64,000 nucleotides of DNA from Gnetum montanum (Eukaryota > Streptophyta > Gnetopsida > Gnetales > Gnetaceae): assembly GCA_015680685.1 (NCBI GenBank), contig MNCI01006103.1, positions 63,271 to 127,270 of the forward strand, written 5' to 3'. Both the position numbers and the translations under genes were made by a program. The notes under the pieces were generated by a model, which did not search any database, was not told where the DNA came from, and saw nothing but the letters and a program-made list of their open reading frames with translations. Numbering within the stretch: the stretch's first letter is position 1; every line of letters starts with the position of its first letter. This document shows, piece after piece, positions 32,789-45,200 of this stretch.

Positions 32789-34040
32789 CTTTCTTTGTTA
32801 TGTGTGTTGACCTTTTGGTATGTTAAAACCTTAAGGAAAATGGAGAACAAAAGATGTTTGCCTGGTGCTATGTTTATAGGACAAGATTATGGACAAGGAC
32901 TAAGCAAATTAGGAATAAGAGCAAAGGACTCAAGGACTCATAAGAAAAGTCGACATCATCAAGATCTCAAAGAAGCATGTGAAAATTCAAGAGCAAGGAC
33001 AAGGAATGAAGACTTCAAAGTGTAAAGGAATGTTAAGAAAGACATTTTCAAAAAAGAACAAATGTCTTGGCTAAAGTGAAGGAAAATCAGTAAAGACCTC
33101 TCTAGAAAATAGCAAATGTCTTGGCCAAATTGAAGGTTGCTCAAGCAAAGAAATCTTTGAAAAATAGCAAATGTATTTCTAATGAGAAGGGTGTCTTCAT
33201 GAAGATGTCTCCACAATGATGTGTTTCCTATGGAGAAGACATCTTTTCACAATGAAGGTTTGATGCCAAAAAGTGTCTAAGGCTTGAAGAAGACATCTTT
33301 TCACAATGAAGGTTTGATGCCAAAAAGCGTCTAAGGCTTGAAGAAGACATCTCTAATGATCATTAGATATCTATTGCATGAATATTGAGGTGATTTCAGA
33401 AACATATTGGCTATAAGAAGACTTCATTCAATTGGGAAATGAATAAGCATTATGTACTATCAAGTGTCATTGTCAAGTAATCATTGTAATCATCATTCTA
33501 TTGTTATTGTTCTTCATTGTACTATCTTTTTTCTATTGTAATAGGTTAAAGTAAGCTATATCTCAAAGAACAAGAATAAGAAAACTTAGTTACGTTCATT
33601 CATTATAATTATTATTCACTTTTTTTGTCTTGTAGGGTTGATGTGCTTCTTAAGGGAAGGCATCTTACTTGAGCTTGTTATGATCTTATGGGATTGAGTG
33701 TTGGTGTAGCGCCACAACACTCAGAAGTGGAGCTCAAGTTGTAAAGGTTGTGGGATCCTGGAAACCACATTCTCAGCTTGTTGGAACCTTGTGAGGTTGA
33801 GTGGATTCATTGCATCGACTCACTTTGGAGTGGAGCTTAGAGCTTGTACAAGGTGTGGTATCCTTTAAACTACATTTTGAGAGAAACAAAGTCTAGAGGT
33901 ATGCTAGTGAACTACCCCATGAGTGTGGGCTATCCAAGTTGGAAAACCACATTAATTTTGGTGTGTGCTTTGTTTCAAAGAATTTTTTAATTTGAGGAAC
34001 TTATTCATCCCCACTCCTTGTAAGTTCAACAATCCTCAAG
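32789..34040 (+). repeat. Leader scrap of E, then LTR-like region of a Ty1-copia element
   Basis: After about 50-80 bp that may belong to E, the sequence changes to an A/G-rich region with many GACATCT/AGATGTC words, a 54-bp tandem repeat and a GT/T-rich stretch. It ends ATTCATCCCCACTCC...CAACAATCCTCA just before a tRNA-Met-type PBS, the usual 3' edge of copia LTRs. The left LTR edge could not be fixed. Confidence 0.45.
33235..33342 (+). repeat. 54-bp tandem duplication, one mismatch
   Basis: GAAGACATCTTTTCACAATG through GGCTTGAA is repeated head to tail at 33235 and 33289, with one T/C difference; GAAGACATC begins a third copy at 33343. The near identity makes this much younger than the surrounding sequence. 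Confidence 0.9.
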
Positions 34041-34052
34041 TGGTATTGTATC
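34041..34052 (+). other. Primer-binding site, initiator tRNA-Met type (copia)
   Basis: TGGTATTGTATC in the context CTCAAG-PBS-TTGGTACC. The canonical copia PBS is TGGTATCAGAGC. Eight of 12 match and the flanks are typical. Confidence 0.55.
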
Positions 34053-34090
34053 TTGGTACCCTTCTTTGTCATTAACTTCAAGAGTGAAAA

Positions 34091-35970
34091 ATGGAGGGGA
34101 CATCTTATACAAAGCCATCCATGTTTGATGGATTCAAGTTCACCTATTGGAAAGCTAGGATGAAAGGATTCTTCAAATCTATGGAGTTTGAATTTTGCGA
34201 GTTCATCCTTGAAGGCTACACTCCACCTATAGATAGCTCTATTGGAAACATCAAGCCTTGCAACAAATGGACACAAGAGGAGAAAAATAAGTTTATGTTT
34301 GACCAAAAAGCCAAAATTTTTTATATCACAATTTGAATAAATTTGAGTTTAATAGAGTAGTGGGATGTAAAATGATCAAATAAATTTGGAAAACATTAGA
34401 GGCTACTTATGAAGGAACCTCTATTGTTAAACAATCTAAATTTTTAATTTGCAAAGTGAATATGATAAGCTTAAAAGGAAAGAAGGTGAGAAAATAAAAG
34501 ATTACTTCTCTAGAGAAAATGATGTTGTTGTAGCCATTAGAGGTACTAGTAAAGATTTTCCCAAGAGCAATGTCATCATTAAAATGATCAGAGCACTTCA
34601 GCTAGAGTTCAAATGAAAGGTCATGATCATGGAGGAAATCAAATATTTTTCAACTCTAAAATTGTAAGAGCTTCAAAGTGCTCTGATTGGTTATGAAATG
34701 AACTTCATAAGTGAAGGAGTTATCCAAGAAAAATCCATCGCTCTAAAGACTACCTCCAAAGAGAAGAAGCTCACTAAGCATGATGAGGGTAGCAAAGATG
34801 AGATTTTCTTTCTTTCAAGGAAGCTACAATGATTGATAGCAAGAAGAAGAAATGGTTCAAATCAAAAAAAAAAAATCTAATCTATTCAAAGGTGAAGGAA
34901 GAGGTAAACACTTTTTAAATTCTAACATTGATTTATCTTCTATATGGTGTTGGATTTGTTATGGAAGAGGCCCTATGGCCTCTAAATATCGTAGAAATAG
35001 CAAGATGCAACACAAGAATAGATCCAATGATGAGATAAAGAAGACCAACTTATATACAAGTTTGGATGATGGAAAGCATAGTTAGAAAAATGTGGAGGAT
35101 GATGCAAAAAATTCTCATCTCATTTGCATGGCCCTCACTAATGATGATGTTGATTCATCAAATGATGATCTTAATGATGATGAGAGGTTTGATTTATCAT
35201 GTAATGAGCTTTTGTCCTTTTAAAATCCTTGCAATAAGTTAAATAAACAAGTCAAAAATAAGGATCAGTAAATCTCCTTATTGAATTTAAGTATTTTTTA
35301 CCTTACTAAGGAATTCTTAGACCTAAGGACTAAGAATGAAAAGCTAACTTTGTCTTATGAATAGGACAAAGTAGAAATTGGAAATGTCAAATTAGTAAAT
35401 GAAAGGTTGGTAAAGAGAAAGGAATCCCTTTAGATGGTTTTAGGGCAAGGAAGAAGTCGACATGATAAGAGTGGACTAGGGTGCTATATGCAAGAGCAAC
35501 CATCATCAACAAGACCACTACAATCAAATGATCTTTTGAAGGATACTCCTACTACATCAAATTCAGAAGATGCTTCTATCCACCAAAATAATAATAAAAG
35601 GTTTGATCATCATAATCATTCATACTACCATAAGAGGATTAGGTGCTATTATTGTAATAAATTAGGGCATGAACAATGAGATTACAATCTTAAGTATTAT
35701 CATGTGAATAGTTGGCCATATCATAAAACTTTGTGGTCTTATCAAAGTGCACTAAGAAAGGAATTTTGTTAGGATCATAGGAGAGATTGGACATCAACTC
35801 AAAAGAACAAAGTAATCAAGAAAGAATGGAGAATTAAAAGGCAAGAATAGGGGAACTAGAAAACTCTCACTAACAAATTCATGAAAGGAAGCGATGCCTT
35901 GGACATTGAAGAGGTTCCATTGAGAAGAGAATCCTCAAAAGATGAAATTCCTTCTCTAGCTTTTTGAGAA
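34091..35970 (+). pseudogene. Ty1-copia gag, decayed; pol absent
   Basis: ATG at 34091 (MEGTSYTKPSMFDGFKFTYW) gives the N-terminal gag block, with WKARMKGFF and a downstream KWTQEEKNKF. The UBN2-type region follows after frame breaks: WKTLEATYEG, VKQSK, EGEKIKDYFSRENDVVVAI and KMIRALQLEFK. A zinc knuckle RCYYCNKLGHEQ lies at 35640-35680 with its last Cys changed to Tyr. The order and spacing match copia gag, probably of the SIRE/Tork-like branch. No protease, integrase or RT follows; similarity stops near 35990. Confidence 0.75.
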
Positions 35971-36429
35971 CCTTTAATTTTCAATGGAATAGTAGGTAAG
36001 TAGAGTTAATTCTTTATTTTTGTAAGTATCTATTAACACTATAGTACTTGGCAAATTTTGCACAAACCTCATCGTATTAAGCCTCTCTTAGAAAGACATC
36101 TACCTTAAGACATCTTCACAAACAAGTCTACTCCAAATGAAAGATGTCTACTCATGAATTAAGACGTTTATTGATTTTTATTATAGTGCGGAAAAGGCGT
36201 CTACTATGTATGAATGACATCTATTGGTGATTTTACAACATGACAAAGATGTCTATTGTTTATTCAATATGTCTTCTTTTTTGTTCAAAGACCTTTATCA
36301 TTATCACTATTAAAGTTAGAACCCTCATTCTTTTATCGTATTCAAAGCCCTAGTCCTTGATCCTGGTAACCCCAAAGGCTAACATGCACAGTTGATTAAG
36401 GTCAAAATTGGTTCTAGATCTACGTTTCT
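35971..36429. other. Non-coding, iterated GACATCT/AGATGTC words
   Basis: Between 36090 and 36280 the word (A)GACATCTA or its complement occurs at least six times in degenerate form. The same word is frequent at 33040-33360 in the copia LTR-like region, so this may be the other end of that element after loss of pol. No gene seen. Confidence 0.4.
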
Positions 36430-37609
36430 TGGTTCTTCCACACTATGGATCCCTTTTTCCATGCTAAGGGTGGTATCCCTAGCATGGAAACTCAAGGAAA
36501 AACTTGTTTTGAGCTCTAGAAAACCTCAAAATGACATCAAATTACCTTTCATGCACTCTAGAACCCTGGCAATAGTTATTAGAGCTCTTAAACTTCATGA
36601 GACTGATCTTAAATGTCCAAAAGTGGTTTCCCCTAGTTTTCCACACTAATCTTTCCATCCATAGCATGGAGAAAAGGAGGCAAGTAAAAAAAAACTAGTG
36701 AGGGATGTCCAAAACTACTAAATTTTGACATGGATCCATAGCCCTTGACCTTGACAACTTCAATAGGCAACGTGCATGGTTGATTGTGATTTGAATTTAT
36801 CTAGATATAGGATTCTTGCTTTTTCCATGCTAGAGTAAATTCCATATCATGAAAACAAGGGGGAAAAGATACTTTTTCAATTTTTGATATAAGATGACAC
36901 TCCTAGAAGCCGAAGATCTACATCGGAGAAGCCTAGGACCTCACAGTCTAATGATTTTGCTTGTTTAACCCCATTTCAACCTCCAAAATCCATTCCCCCC
37001 ATTCTTCCATGCTAGAGTAACAACCCTAGTGTGGAAATAAGGCGAACACCTTAAGTGCCCTTAAACAGCCTTCAAACATGCCTAAAAGTAGCTAGAAGCT
37101 TGTAGAATTGAAGTCTACAATCCTAGGGGCCTAGAAGCCTAGTCAAAGTGTCTTCAAATTACTTGAAATTCATAAAATAAGTGTCCCATTATTTTCCCAT
37201 GCTACGGATACTATGCCCCAGGTGGAAAAATGGGGGGAAGCCATTTTGACATCTATTGACACTAAAAATGACCTCAAATTACCTAGAAATGAAGCTAGAA
37301 GATTCACAAGTTCTAGATATGAACTCCAGCTACCTATTTAACTATGTTTGACCTCTTGTTTGCTTTTATTTTTGTTCTCCATGCCAAACCCCCTCTTTTT
37401 CATGTTGGCTAGCATGGAAACTAGGGGAAAAGGCTTCAAAACATATTTTTTGGCCTTTATAGACCTTCGTAGTGCTCATTTTTGAGGGATATGACCTACG
37501 CTACCTTGGGATGATTTTGGAACCTCAATTTTGGACATCTGAGCATCCCAAAACCTATTCTCCTTAGTTTCCACACTAAGGATCCTTATTTTCATATTGA
37601 GCCCAGTGT
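36430..37609. repeat. Degenerate tandem array, about 187-bp period, ~6.5 units
   Basis: The block TTCCATGCTA...CTAGCATGGAAAC...GGGGAAAA recurs near 36445, 36640, 36820, 37000, 37190, 37378 and 37565. Between the blocks recur AAATGACCTCAAATTACCT and CTAGAAG words. Spacing is 180-195 bp. The last unit is cut within AGTGTGGA by the LTR-like repeat at 37610. Long-period arrays of this type are known from 3' UTRs of Tat-lineage elements; whether this one arose there is inference. Confidence 0.65.
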
Positions 37610-38399
37610 GGATGGTCTTGTCAATCACCCAAGAACTTAGGGAGTGTTAATAGGGGAAACAACTTAAGTAAAATTGTAGATCTGAGATGAAAGAAAGCAC
37701 AAAAATTAAACATGAAATAAACTTGTACCACAAATGAACTGTAAACTTTATTAAAAATAATAAAATTTTTATAAAAGTAGAGTTCAAATATGTACAAGAT
37801 TCATGTTTGAATGCACAAGGAGTTGCTTAGATGAAGCTTGAAGCCCATTGAAGCCGAAAGGTTGTGATTTGTAGTTAGCATCATGATCTAGGTGCATCCC
37901 AACCTCAATTGCTAAAACTCCTTGGGGGGTTTTCAACCCAGATCTATACTTTTGGTGCAAAAAGAGGTAAGGTTTTATAATGTTGATTCAAAGGGGGGTA
38001 ATATAATTACAATATTAGTTGAAAAAGGGGGTAAGGTAATTGCTTGACCTTTTTTTCCTACAATGGTACTACATTGAGAGTCTTGAATGCTTAGGTAACT
38101 ACCAACTTGTTCCAAAAGTCTTCCAAATGCCAATGGTTACAAGCACTAAAGGTTGCAAAGGTTTCTCAATTACAATAGGTGTGTAACTACTAAACTATAG
38201 GTCTCATGGTTGGTTTTGATGTTGCAAATTTTTGCCATGATTGCTAATAGATTGACTTGATTTATAGGTGTGGCAAGCTATAATTCCCAATGTAACTTTC
38301 CATTTATGATAAGTTTTGATTTTCCTAAGGGCACAAAAACCATGCTGGATGCCATAAATAGTAAATGAACTTTTCCAACTACATTGGATTCACCCATCA
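37610..38399 (-). repeat. 3' LTR of element G
   Basis: Colinear with 51424-52203 over its full 790 bp, with many substitutions. Shared words include AAACTTTATT and CTCTTTTTCAACC on the minus strand, CAATAGGTGTGTAACTAC, and TTTTTGCCATGATTGCT. Inner edge ends CACCCATCA at 38399. Confidence 0.75.
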
Positions 38400-38953
38400 A
38401 CATTGGTCATGTGGCAATAACATTGGAGTTGTTGAAATAATGTTAAAATGTTAGAGCAATGTTGGCTTTGTAAAGAATCCAAATCTTCAACCACTCCAAC
38501 ATTGGCTTTGTGAAGTAACATTAAGAGTTGTCGCAACTACACTAGCCATTATTCGAAAGATGAAAACCCAAACTCCCTAATGCTAGGCATGAATGGTTCT
38601 AGTGTAGCTATGTCTATACACTCCATAAAACCCATGAAAATGCCAATTTTGAAACACCGTTAAAATTTCATGTTCTAACCCTTATAACCCCATCCCATGA
38701 AACTTGAAGCTAAACTTTGATGTAAGTGTGAATATTGTAACCCATGAGGTACAATTTCACATATTTTATGCTTTTGAGGCTAAAAAATGCCTCATACGTG
38801 GTCAAAGTCTCATCTCCCATGTGAAAAGAGTCATATAGTATCTATATTTGGGCTTTTTTGGGAAGGGGAATGGTCAAAAATGCCTTTTAGAATGTCAAAA
38901 TTGACATTTTGGTGTTTTTTATGAGGGGTATATCCCTTTCTACATTGGATATG

Positions 38954-39061
38954 CATGCATGGGGGTGGATCTCATCTACCTCTAGTGAAGATGCATGGGG
39001 GTGGATCTCACCTATCTCTAGGGAGGATGCATGGGAATGGATCTTATCTACCTTTAGTTAG
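38954..39061. repeat. 36-bp tandem repeat, three copies
   Basis: GATGCATGGGGGTGGATCTC plus ATCTACCTCTAGTGAA starts at about 38954, 38990 and 39026 with an even 36-bp period. Confidence 0.85.
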
Positions 39062-39146
39062 GAAGATTTTCCTCCAGCAAGGAAGATTTTCCCCTAGCTA
39101 GGAAGATATACTCCCAGTGTGGAAGGAAGGACCTCAGCGTGGAAGG
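39061..39146. repeat. 20-bp tandem repeat, four copies and a stub
   Basis: GGAAGATTTTCCTCCAGCAA-type units start exactly at 39061, 39081, 39101 and 39121, with GGAAGG beginning again at 39141. It directly abuts the 36-bp array. Confidence 0.85.
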
Positions 39147-39269
39147 GTATTATGACATCTATGCTTAACATGGAGAATTCTAACATCATCTATGCCCAAC
39201 ATATGAGGTGTAATCCTAACCCCCTAGTGTGGAAACTTCATGCTTAGTGTGAAAGCTTGATGCCCAACA

Positions 39270-39835
39270 TGAACAAGATTTCAAAGTTGCATCAACTCTA
39301 GTTAGGACCATGCACTCCAATAAGGATGGCAAAAGACCTAGTGCAGAAGAACAAAGCCAACGTAGATGATGTGCCCTTGTAACTATTTATAGTAAATGGA
39401 ACGACCATACACATTTCAAACTTTCCATACATAGTAATTCCCCAAATTAGGTACCCATCTTACCAGTACATGGCAAAAATTTGCAAAAAATTATGCCCTT
39501 AGTATAGAAACATCATGACCAAGATTTCAACATTGCATCAACTCCAGCTAGGACCATGCACTCTAGCAAGGATGGTAGAAGATATAGTGTAGAAGAACAA
39601 AGCCAACATAGAAACATCATGATCAAGATTTCAACATTGCATCAACTCCAGCTAGGACCATGCACTCCAGCAAAGATGGTAGAAGACCTAGTGTAGAAGA
39701 ACAAAGCCAACATAGATGGTGTATCCCTATTATTATTTATAGTAAATGGAATGATAATAGGGATTTGGCACTTTCCATACATATTAACCCCAAAAATTAG
39801 GCACCCATCTTACCTGTACGTGATAGAAATTTGTA
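39270..39835. repeat. Repeat of ~104 bp nested in a ~215-bp duplication
   Basis: The unit GAAACATCATGAYCAAGATT through AGAACAAAGCCAACATA occurs at 39507-39610 and 39611-39714, with a more diverged copy at about 39270-39362. The flank after the first and last copies (TATTTATAGTAAATGGAA...CACCCATCTTACC) is also duplicated. Confidence 0.8.
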
Positions 39836-42265
39836 ACTAAGTTATAGCCAATTTTTAGCCAAATTACAACCAATTTTCAACCTAATCCATGGCCTAAAAC
39901 CTATAAAAATTAGCCTCAAACACCATTTTGAGGTTTCACATTCTTGGAAATTTCCACACTTAGGCATTTTTAGGTAATTAAGAGCTCTTATAGTCTCACA
40001 CACTTGTAGTCTCTTGAACCCTAGCATGAAAACCCTTATGGACCTGTAACATCCATTACCCCCCTTAAGATTTGTGAATTTTTTTGTTTCTATGCTATAG
40101 TCCTGGGATCCCCAACTCCCAGTGTAGAGCACTCTAGCAGCCTAATTCATTCACTTTTCTCACCCCCAATAGTAGCCAATGTTGTAGATATGAAGTAGTA
40201 GCAGAGGAGGTTTGATAGCATTGGAAGTGGCAAGACATCTGGATCATGGAGTTGATTGCATTAGTTTCAACAGACCCTGACCCCCATTAAAGTGAATCCA
40301 TTTTTCTCTTCCATAGGAAATCTTTATGTACACATCCCCTAAATTTATTCTTTATTTTTTAATAAATTTTTACAATTTCATTTTTATGTGAAATTAATAT
40401 TTCCTTTCTGGTTTTTAGATCTACATTCTTATTTTTGCATTATTGATTTTGCATTTCATAAGTTCCTGGGTGATCTATCGAATTATCCAAGGCATCCTAA
40501 ATCCCATTTTTTAAGGCCCTTGGGATTCTATGTTAAGGCTATTATGCTAGGACTTTCAATTTTCTAGCAATTGAATTTTCCAATTACAACAAATTTTGGT
40601 AGTTCAAAAGGCATTTTTAACCTTCCCAAGCCCAAATATATACATGGAACAATGTTTTCCACTTGGGAAGTAAGGCTATAACAAATTACGAGGCATTTTT
40701 CAACTTCAAAATTTAAGATATGTAAAATTGCATCTCATGGATTACAATCCTCACATTTTACAATAAAATTCCAGCCTAGGGTTTTATGGTTATGGTTACA
40801 AGTTGTAACATGCAATTTTTTGGTGATGTTTCATTGGTTCCTTTTTGTTGATGTTTGGAGGATTGATCCAAGAGACATCAACAAAGAATAAAAAACACCA
40901 CTACAAGACCAGCACCAATGTTTCCTCTTCATGCTTGATTCAATAGTGTCAAACCATGTCAAAGAGTGCTTGTGATGATGGAATAAATGTTATGATGAGA
41001 TGATATAGGATAAAGGCTATATTTTTCTATAAGGAAATGGTCACAAGGTTAACAATGAGTTTTGTATGTTAACATCATGGTTATGGTTATGGCATTGACA
41101 TTTTGGCTAATCCATGAGGTTTTCACGCTTTGTTTTTTCAAAGATAAAGATCACTTGGTATTTTTCTTGAGGAATTAATATCCTACTCCTAGGTTTCCTT
41201 CGATCATTATGCTTCTCCCCTTATGTGTTTAGAGCCATTGGTTTGTATTTTGTCTTTATCGTCCTTCCAAATTCTTGGAAATTTGTTTCTTTCCCTTTTT
41301 TTGGTTGGGTGAAATCTTCATTGTATTTCATTACCAAGGCCATATTTGATTTGATTTTTTTGTTGAACAAGATGTGTTACACTCAACAAACATGATGGTG
41401 GAGTATGACAAAGGAGATGTTACATGACCACATTGCATGATTTTCAAACATAGGTCATCATTGTTGTTCAGGGTAATGAAGGTTATAATTAGGCTATGGG
41501 GTTAAGCTTAGGGAAGGGTAACGATGATGATGTTAAACAAGCACTCTTGCTATGGTCGGACAATCTCACCAAATCTTACATATTAAGGTTGCATGTTGAC
41601 TTGCTACCATGATGAGGATGGTTGGACTCTTGCCCATTATGGATGCTTAAAATGGCTTGTTTTGTTTTGAGTTTTGGCTTCTTTTGATGCTTGGGACTTT
41701 CAAGTTCAACATTCAGTTTTTAAATTGGGCATGGAGGTTTACCGATTTTAACATGTTGTGGAAAGGGGCCTATGCGATAGGGCTTGTTAGTGGTTGAGGT
41801 TTGAAATCCATTCCAAGACTTTTAGGAACTTAATCCCAATGTAGAAATGGATAGGAGTTGTAAATCCCATTGTATTGGGATTTTTGTTTTTATGCTTGGG
41901 AGGCGCCTAATGGGGCTCATCCAAGTTTAAATGGTTTTTTGGTTCCAAATTTTCGACCATGCCAACATGATTACAACTTTTCTCTTTTGAGCTCATAGTT
42001 CACTATGGGTTGAGTGAGTCTTTTGAGCAACATGTTTGGATTGAGGACGCATAAGTATGGAATTCAATTTTACATATCAATTTTACTAGATTCCATTCTC
42101 AAAACTCATTTCGCACAAGAAGTGCATAGCACCAAAGATCTTCTACCTTGATTTTGGCTTCAACTCCACCACTTCTCAACATTGTTTGATCATTCCAAAT
42201 GAAAGAGAAATGTAGTTATATGGAGATTGAAGGATTTTGAGGATTTCTTGCATTATTAATCCAAG

Positions 42266-45200
42266 ATGTCAAAGAGAATGGTGGATTCAAGCAAAAATCC
42301 AGCTTTAGAGGATGTAGATGCTACTAGAAAAGGGCTTTCCCACCTATCACAACCTCTTCTAGGAGAAGGATCCTTTACCATGATTGCCAGGTACATCATT
42401 CCTAGTTGTTTTTTGTGAATTCTTACTTGGAACCTAGGTATTTTCTCTTGGCTTGACTTGGATGTTGCATGAAATCTACTTTTGTAAAATTCCTACATTT
42501 TTTTAGGCTATGGTCATGTGTTTACAATGTTATCTTTTTGTTAGGGGTGATTTTTGTGGAGTTATAAATTTCTATTTTTCCTTTTTAGTGTAATTTTTAT
42601 TATTTTCAATAAAAAAGCAATGCTACTTATATATTTTTTGTAAGAAAATAGCTAGGAATTTTTAGTTTTCAAGGCTATATGGCTATTATGTGTTTCTTAA
42701 CAATTGAAATGATGGTGAATCATTGATTTCTAACTTACAGTTAACTTTTATGAATTCTTCCGTATGTCGGTGCATAGTGGGTTTTCAGTTCTTTGCAGTT
42801 AAAATAGCCTCATTTTTTTTTATTTTTTATAAGAAATTAGCATGAAATTTTTAATTTTTGAGACATAGGGTTATTTCCTGCTGATTACTAGTTAAACTAG
42901 TTGTGGAATCACTAAATTCTGGTCTACGCTTAATTTTTTATGAATTTTTCCATAGTCCCATGCACAGTGAAATTTTGGGTTTTCATTGTTTCACTCCCTT
43001 GAAACTGTGCAATGTTTTAATTTTTCTACCAATGTCCTAACTTCTTGGGGATACCTAGGGTCATTTGAGAGGTTTTGACATTAGTTCTAGAAAAATTAAA
43101 AATGTTTTCATATTTTTTTCTAACATTCTATGGTAGCCAATTTTATGTAGTTTGGGTTTTTCATGAAATTTCAAAGTATTCTTGGGTTGTTGTGTGAATT
43201 TTTCCTAGGCTGGGTAAAACAATGTTGATATTAAATTTTGTTGAATTTTTGTGTATGCATAGTACTTAGAAAATTTTTTTTTAGTGCAAATTTGTCATTT
43301 TTTGTTAATGCTTGATTGTTCCATGCAGTTGCAATTATATGGACAACGTTGGTGTATTTCTAGTATTTTGTGACCATGTTTAAAAATTTCCTATAGTTAT
43401 TTATTTGTTATATTTTGGTTCCTAATAGTCATTTGAATTTTTCAAAAAAATTTCACTCGCCCCCCTAGAGCTTTTACTACAGCTAATTTCACTGTAAACT
43501 AGGATTTTTAGTTGAAAGTTGAATTCAAGTTGAAATTTTATGGTTGTTATTGTAGGTACTGTTTGGGTACTACATAATTCTCATGATTTTGATCTTTTAC
43601 ATAAAGTATTTGTAGTTTTTTATGTACATTTTTACCATGAAATTTCCATTGGTGTTAGTGGGCTACTCAATTTTTCTTAAATTTTTTGGTTAAATTTTAC
43701 TTTGGTATAAATGTTTGAGAGTTGTAAATTTGGGTGTTTGATTTAGTAAGAACGTTAAAATTATTCTTATGGTTACTTACTTAATAGTTAAAATTTTCAT
43801 TATGACCATATAAGATTTTGATGATTATGATTGGGTTGTGCAGGGCCTTCCTGAAGCTCATCTTAGTGATGATCAAGCTTGTTGGGCTCTTATGTTGCAT
43901 TCACACAACATGGCCCAACACCTCACCTACTAATATGGTGTTGGATCGGGGCTCCCTTTGGTTTAGGCTAGGGGAAAAAGAATGTTTAGCCTATTTATTT
44001 CATAACTTTAGTGTGATGGTGTGGTCACAATTGGCATCCTATATAGAAGCTATCATTATGGAAACCTTATTGCCCATTCTACCAGCTTGATCATCAAATT
44101 CATAGTTGACAATCCTAATACTCATGCTAAGGACAAATAATTCAAGAACAGATATACCAAAGGGACATGTAAGTTGTCCAAGACCTAGGATATGCCCAAA
44201 TTCATCAAGTACAATGTCAACAACATGTTACTGATTGGTCACCACATTAACACATTGTTTCAAAATCCTCTTGGCACCATCTATCATTTGGAGGGGTAAG
44301 TGTAAATTTAAGTTTTTTGGTTTACTTTTGGTTTTATTAGGTTACTTGGGTTTAACAATTTTTCTTGGGTTGACATGCTTGTAGGTATAAGGTAGATGAC
44401 CAAGAATTGATCAAGAGCGACTAGCTCTTGTCCTTGGCCCAAATAGTGCTTGAGGTCTTTTCCAAAAGCCTAGTAGTAAGGCTTGTAGTAATTGAGCAAC
44501 TCAAAGATGACTTTAATAGGTATACCTCATACTATTTCTAGGGATACCATAGGGTCTTGGTAAATGAGACAACCCATAGTTGGTGGGGGATCCTTGATTT
44601 AGGTGCATAAACATGCATATCCCTTAGGGTCCTCACATTGCCTTCACCAAGCAAGAAAAGTAAGTATTTTTATTTTTGTTTTGTTTTTCTTTTCATGCTA
44701 TGTCAACATTTTCTAGTTGTGTGGCTATTGGGTTATCTAGGCCTTAATTATTTTACTGGGTTTGTTTTAATTGGCTATGTTTGTTATATTTTTGTTCTTA
44801 CATGATGTGCTTATGCCTAAGCTAATGAACCATTTTTGTTGTGTTGTAGGGGCTACTCCATCCTCCACCATCACCTTGACCACTTCAGAACATGCTAAGG
44901 AGATACTTATCCTTAAGCTTGGTGAGCTAGATTTAGTGTAGCATTGGTTGGCTAGTCAAGCATCTAGAAACATCCAAGAAAACATTGCCAATTCAGGTTT
45001 GCTTGATCTTTTTATGACCCCTAGCCTAATCATTTGTAACCCTGAGATCGTAAATTTCATCGACTTCTTTAACAAAGGAGTGAAGAAATTCATCATCCAG
45101 CTTCATGGTGTGCTTGTCACATTGGCCATCAATCAATCCACCTTTGGTATCTCTTGTGAGGGCATGACAGTTGCCATCAAACTAGGGAAGGACATGGACC

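Larger units (their letters stand above)
38400..42265. other. Repeat-rich, non-coding part of element G
   Basis: On the minus strand this lies between the antisense ORF and the 3' LTR, the position of the variable 3' UTR of Tat-type elements. It holds three tandem arrays (38954-39835, listed separately) and a block at about 39900-40140 that resembles the 187-bp array outside the LTR. For the plus-strand ORF it would serve as promoter and 5' UTR. No clear TATA box was found. Confidence 0.5.
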
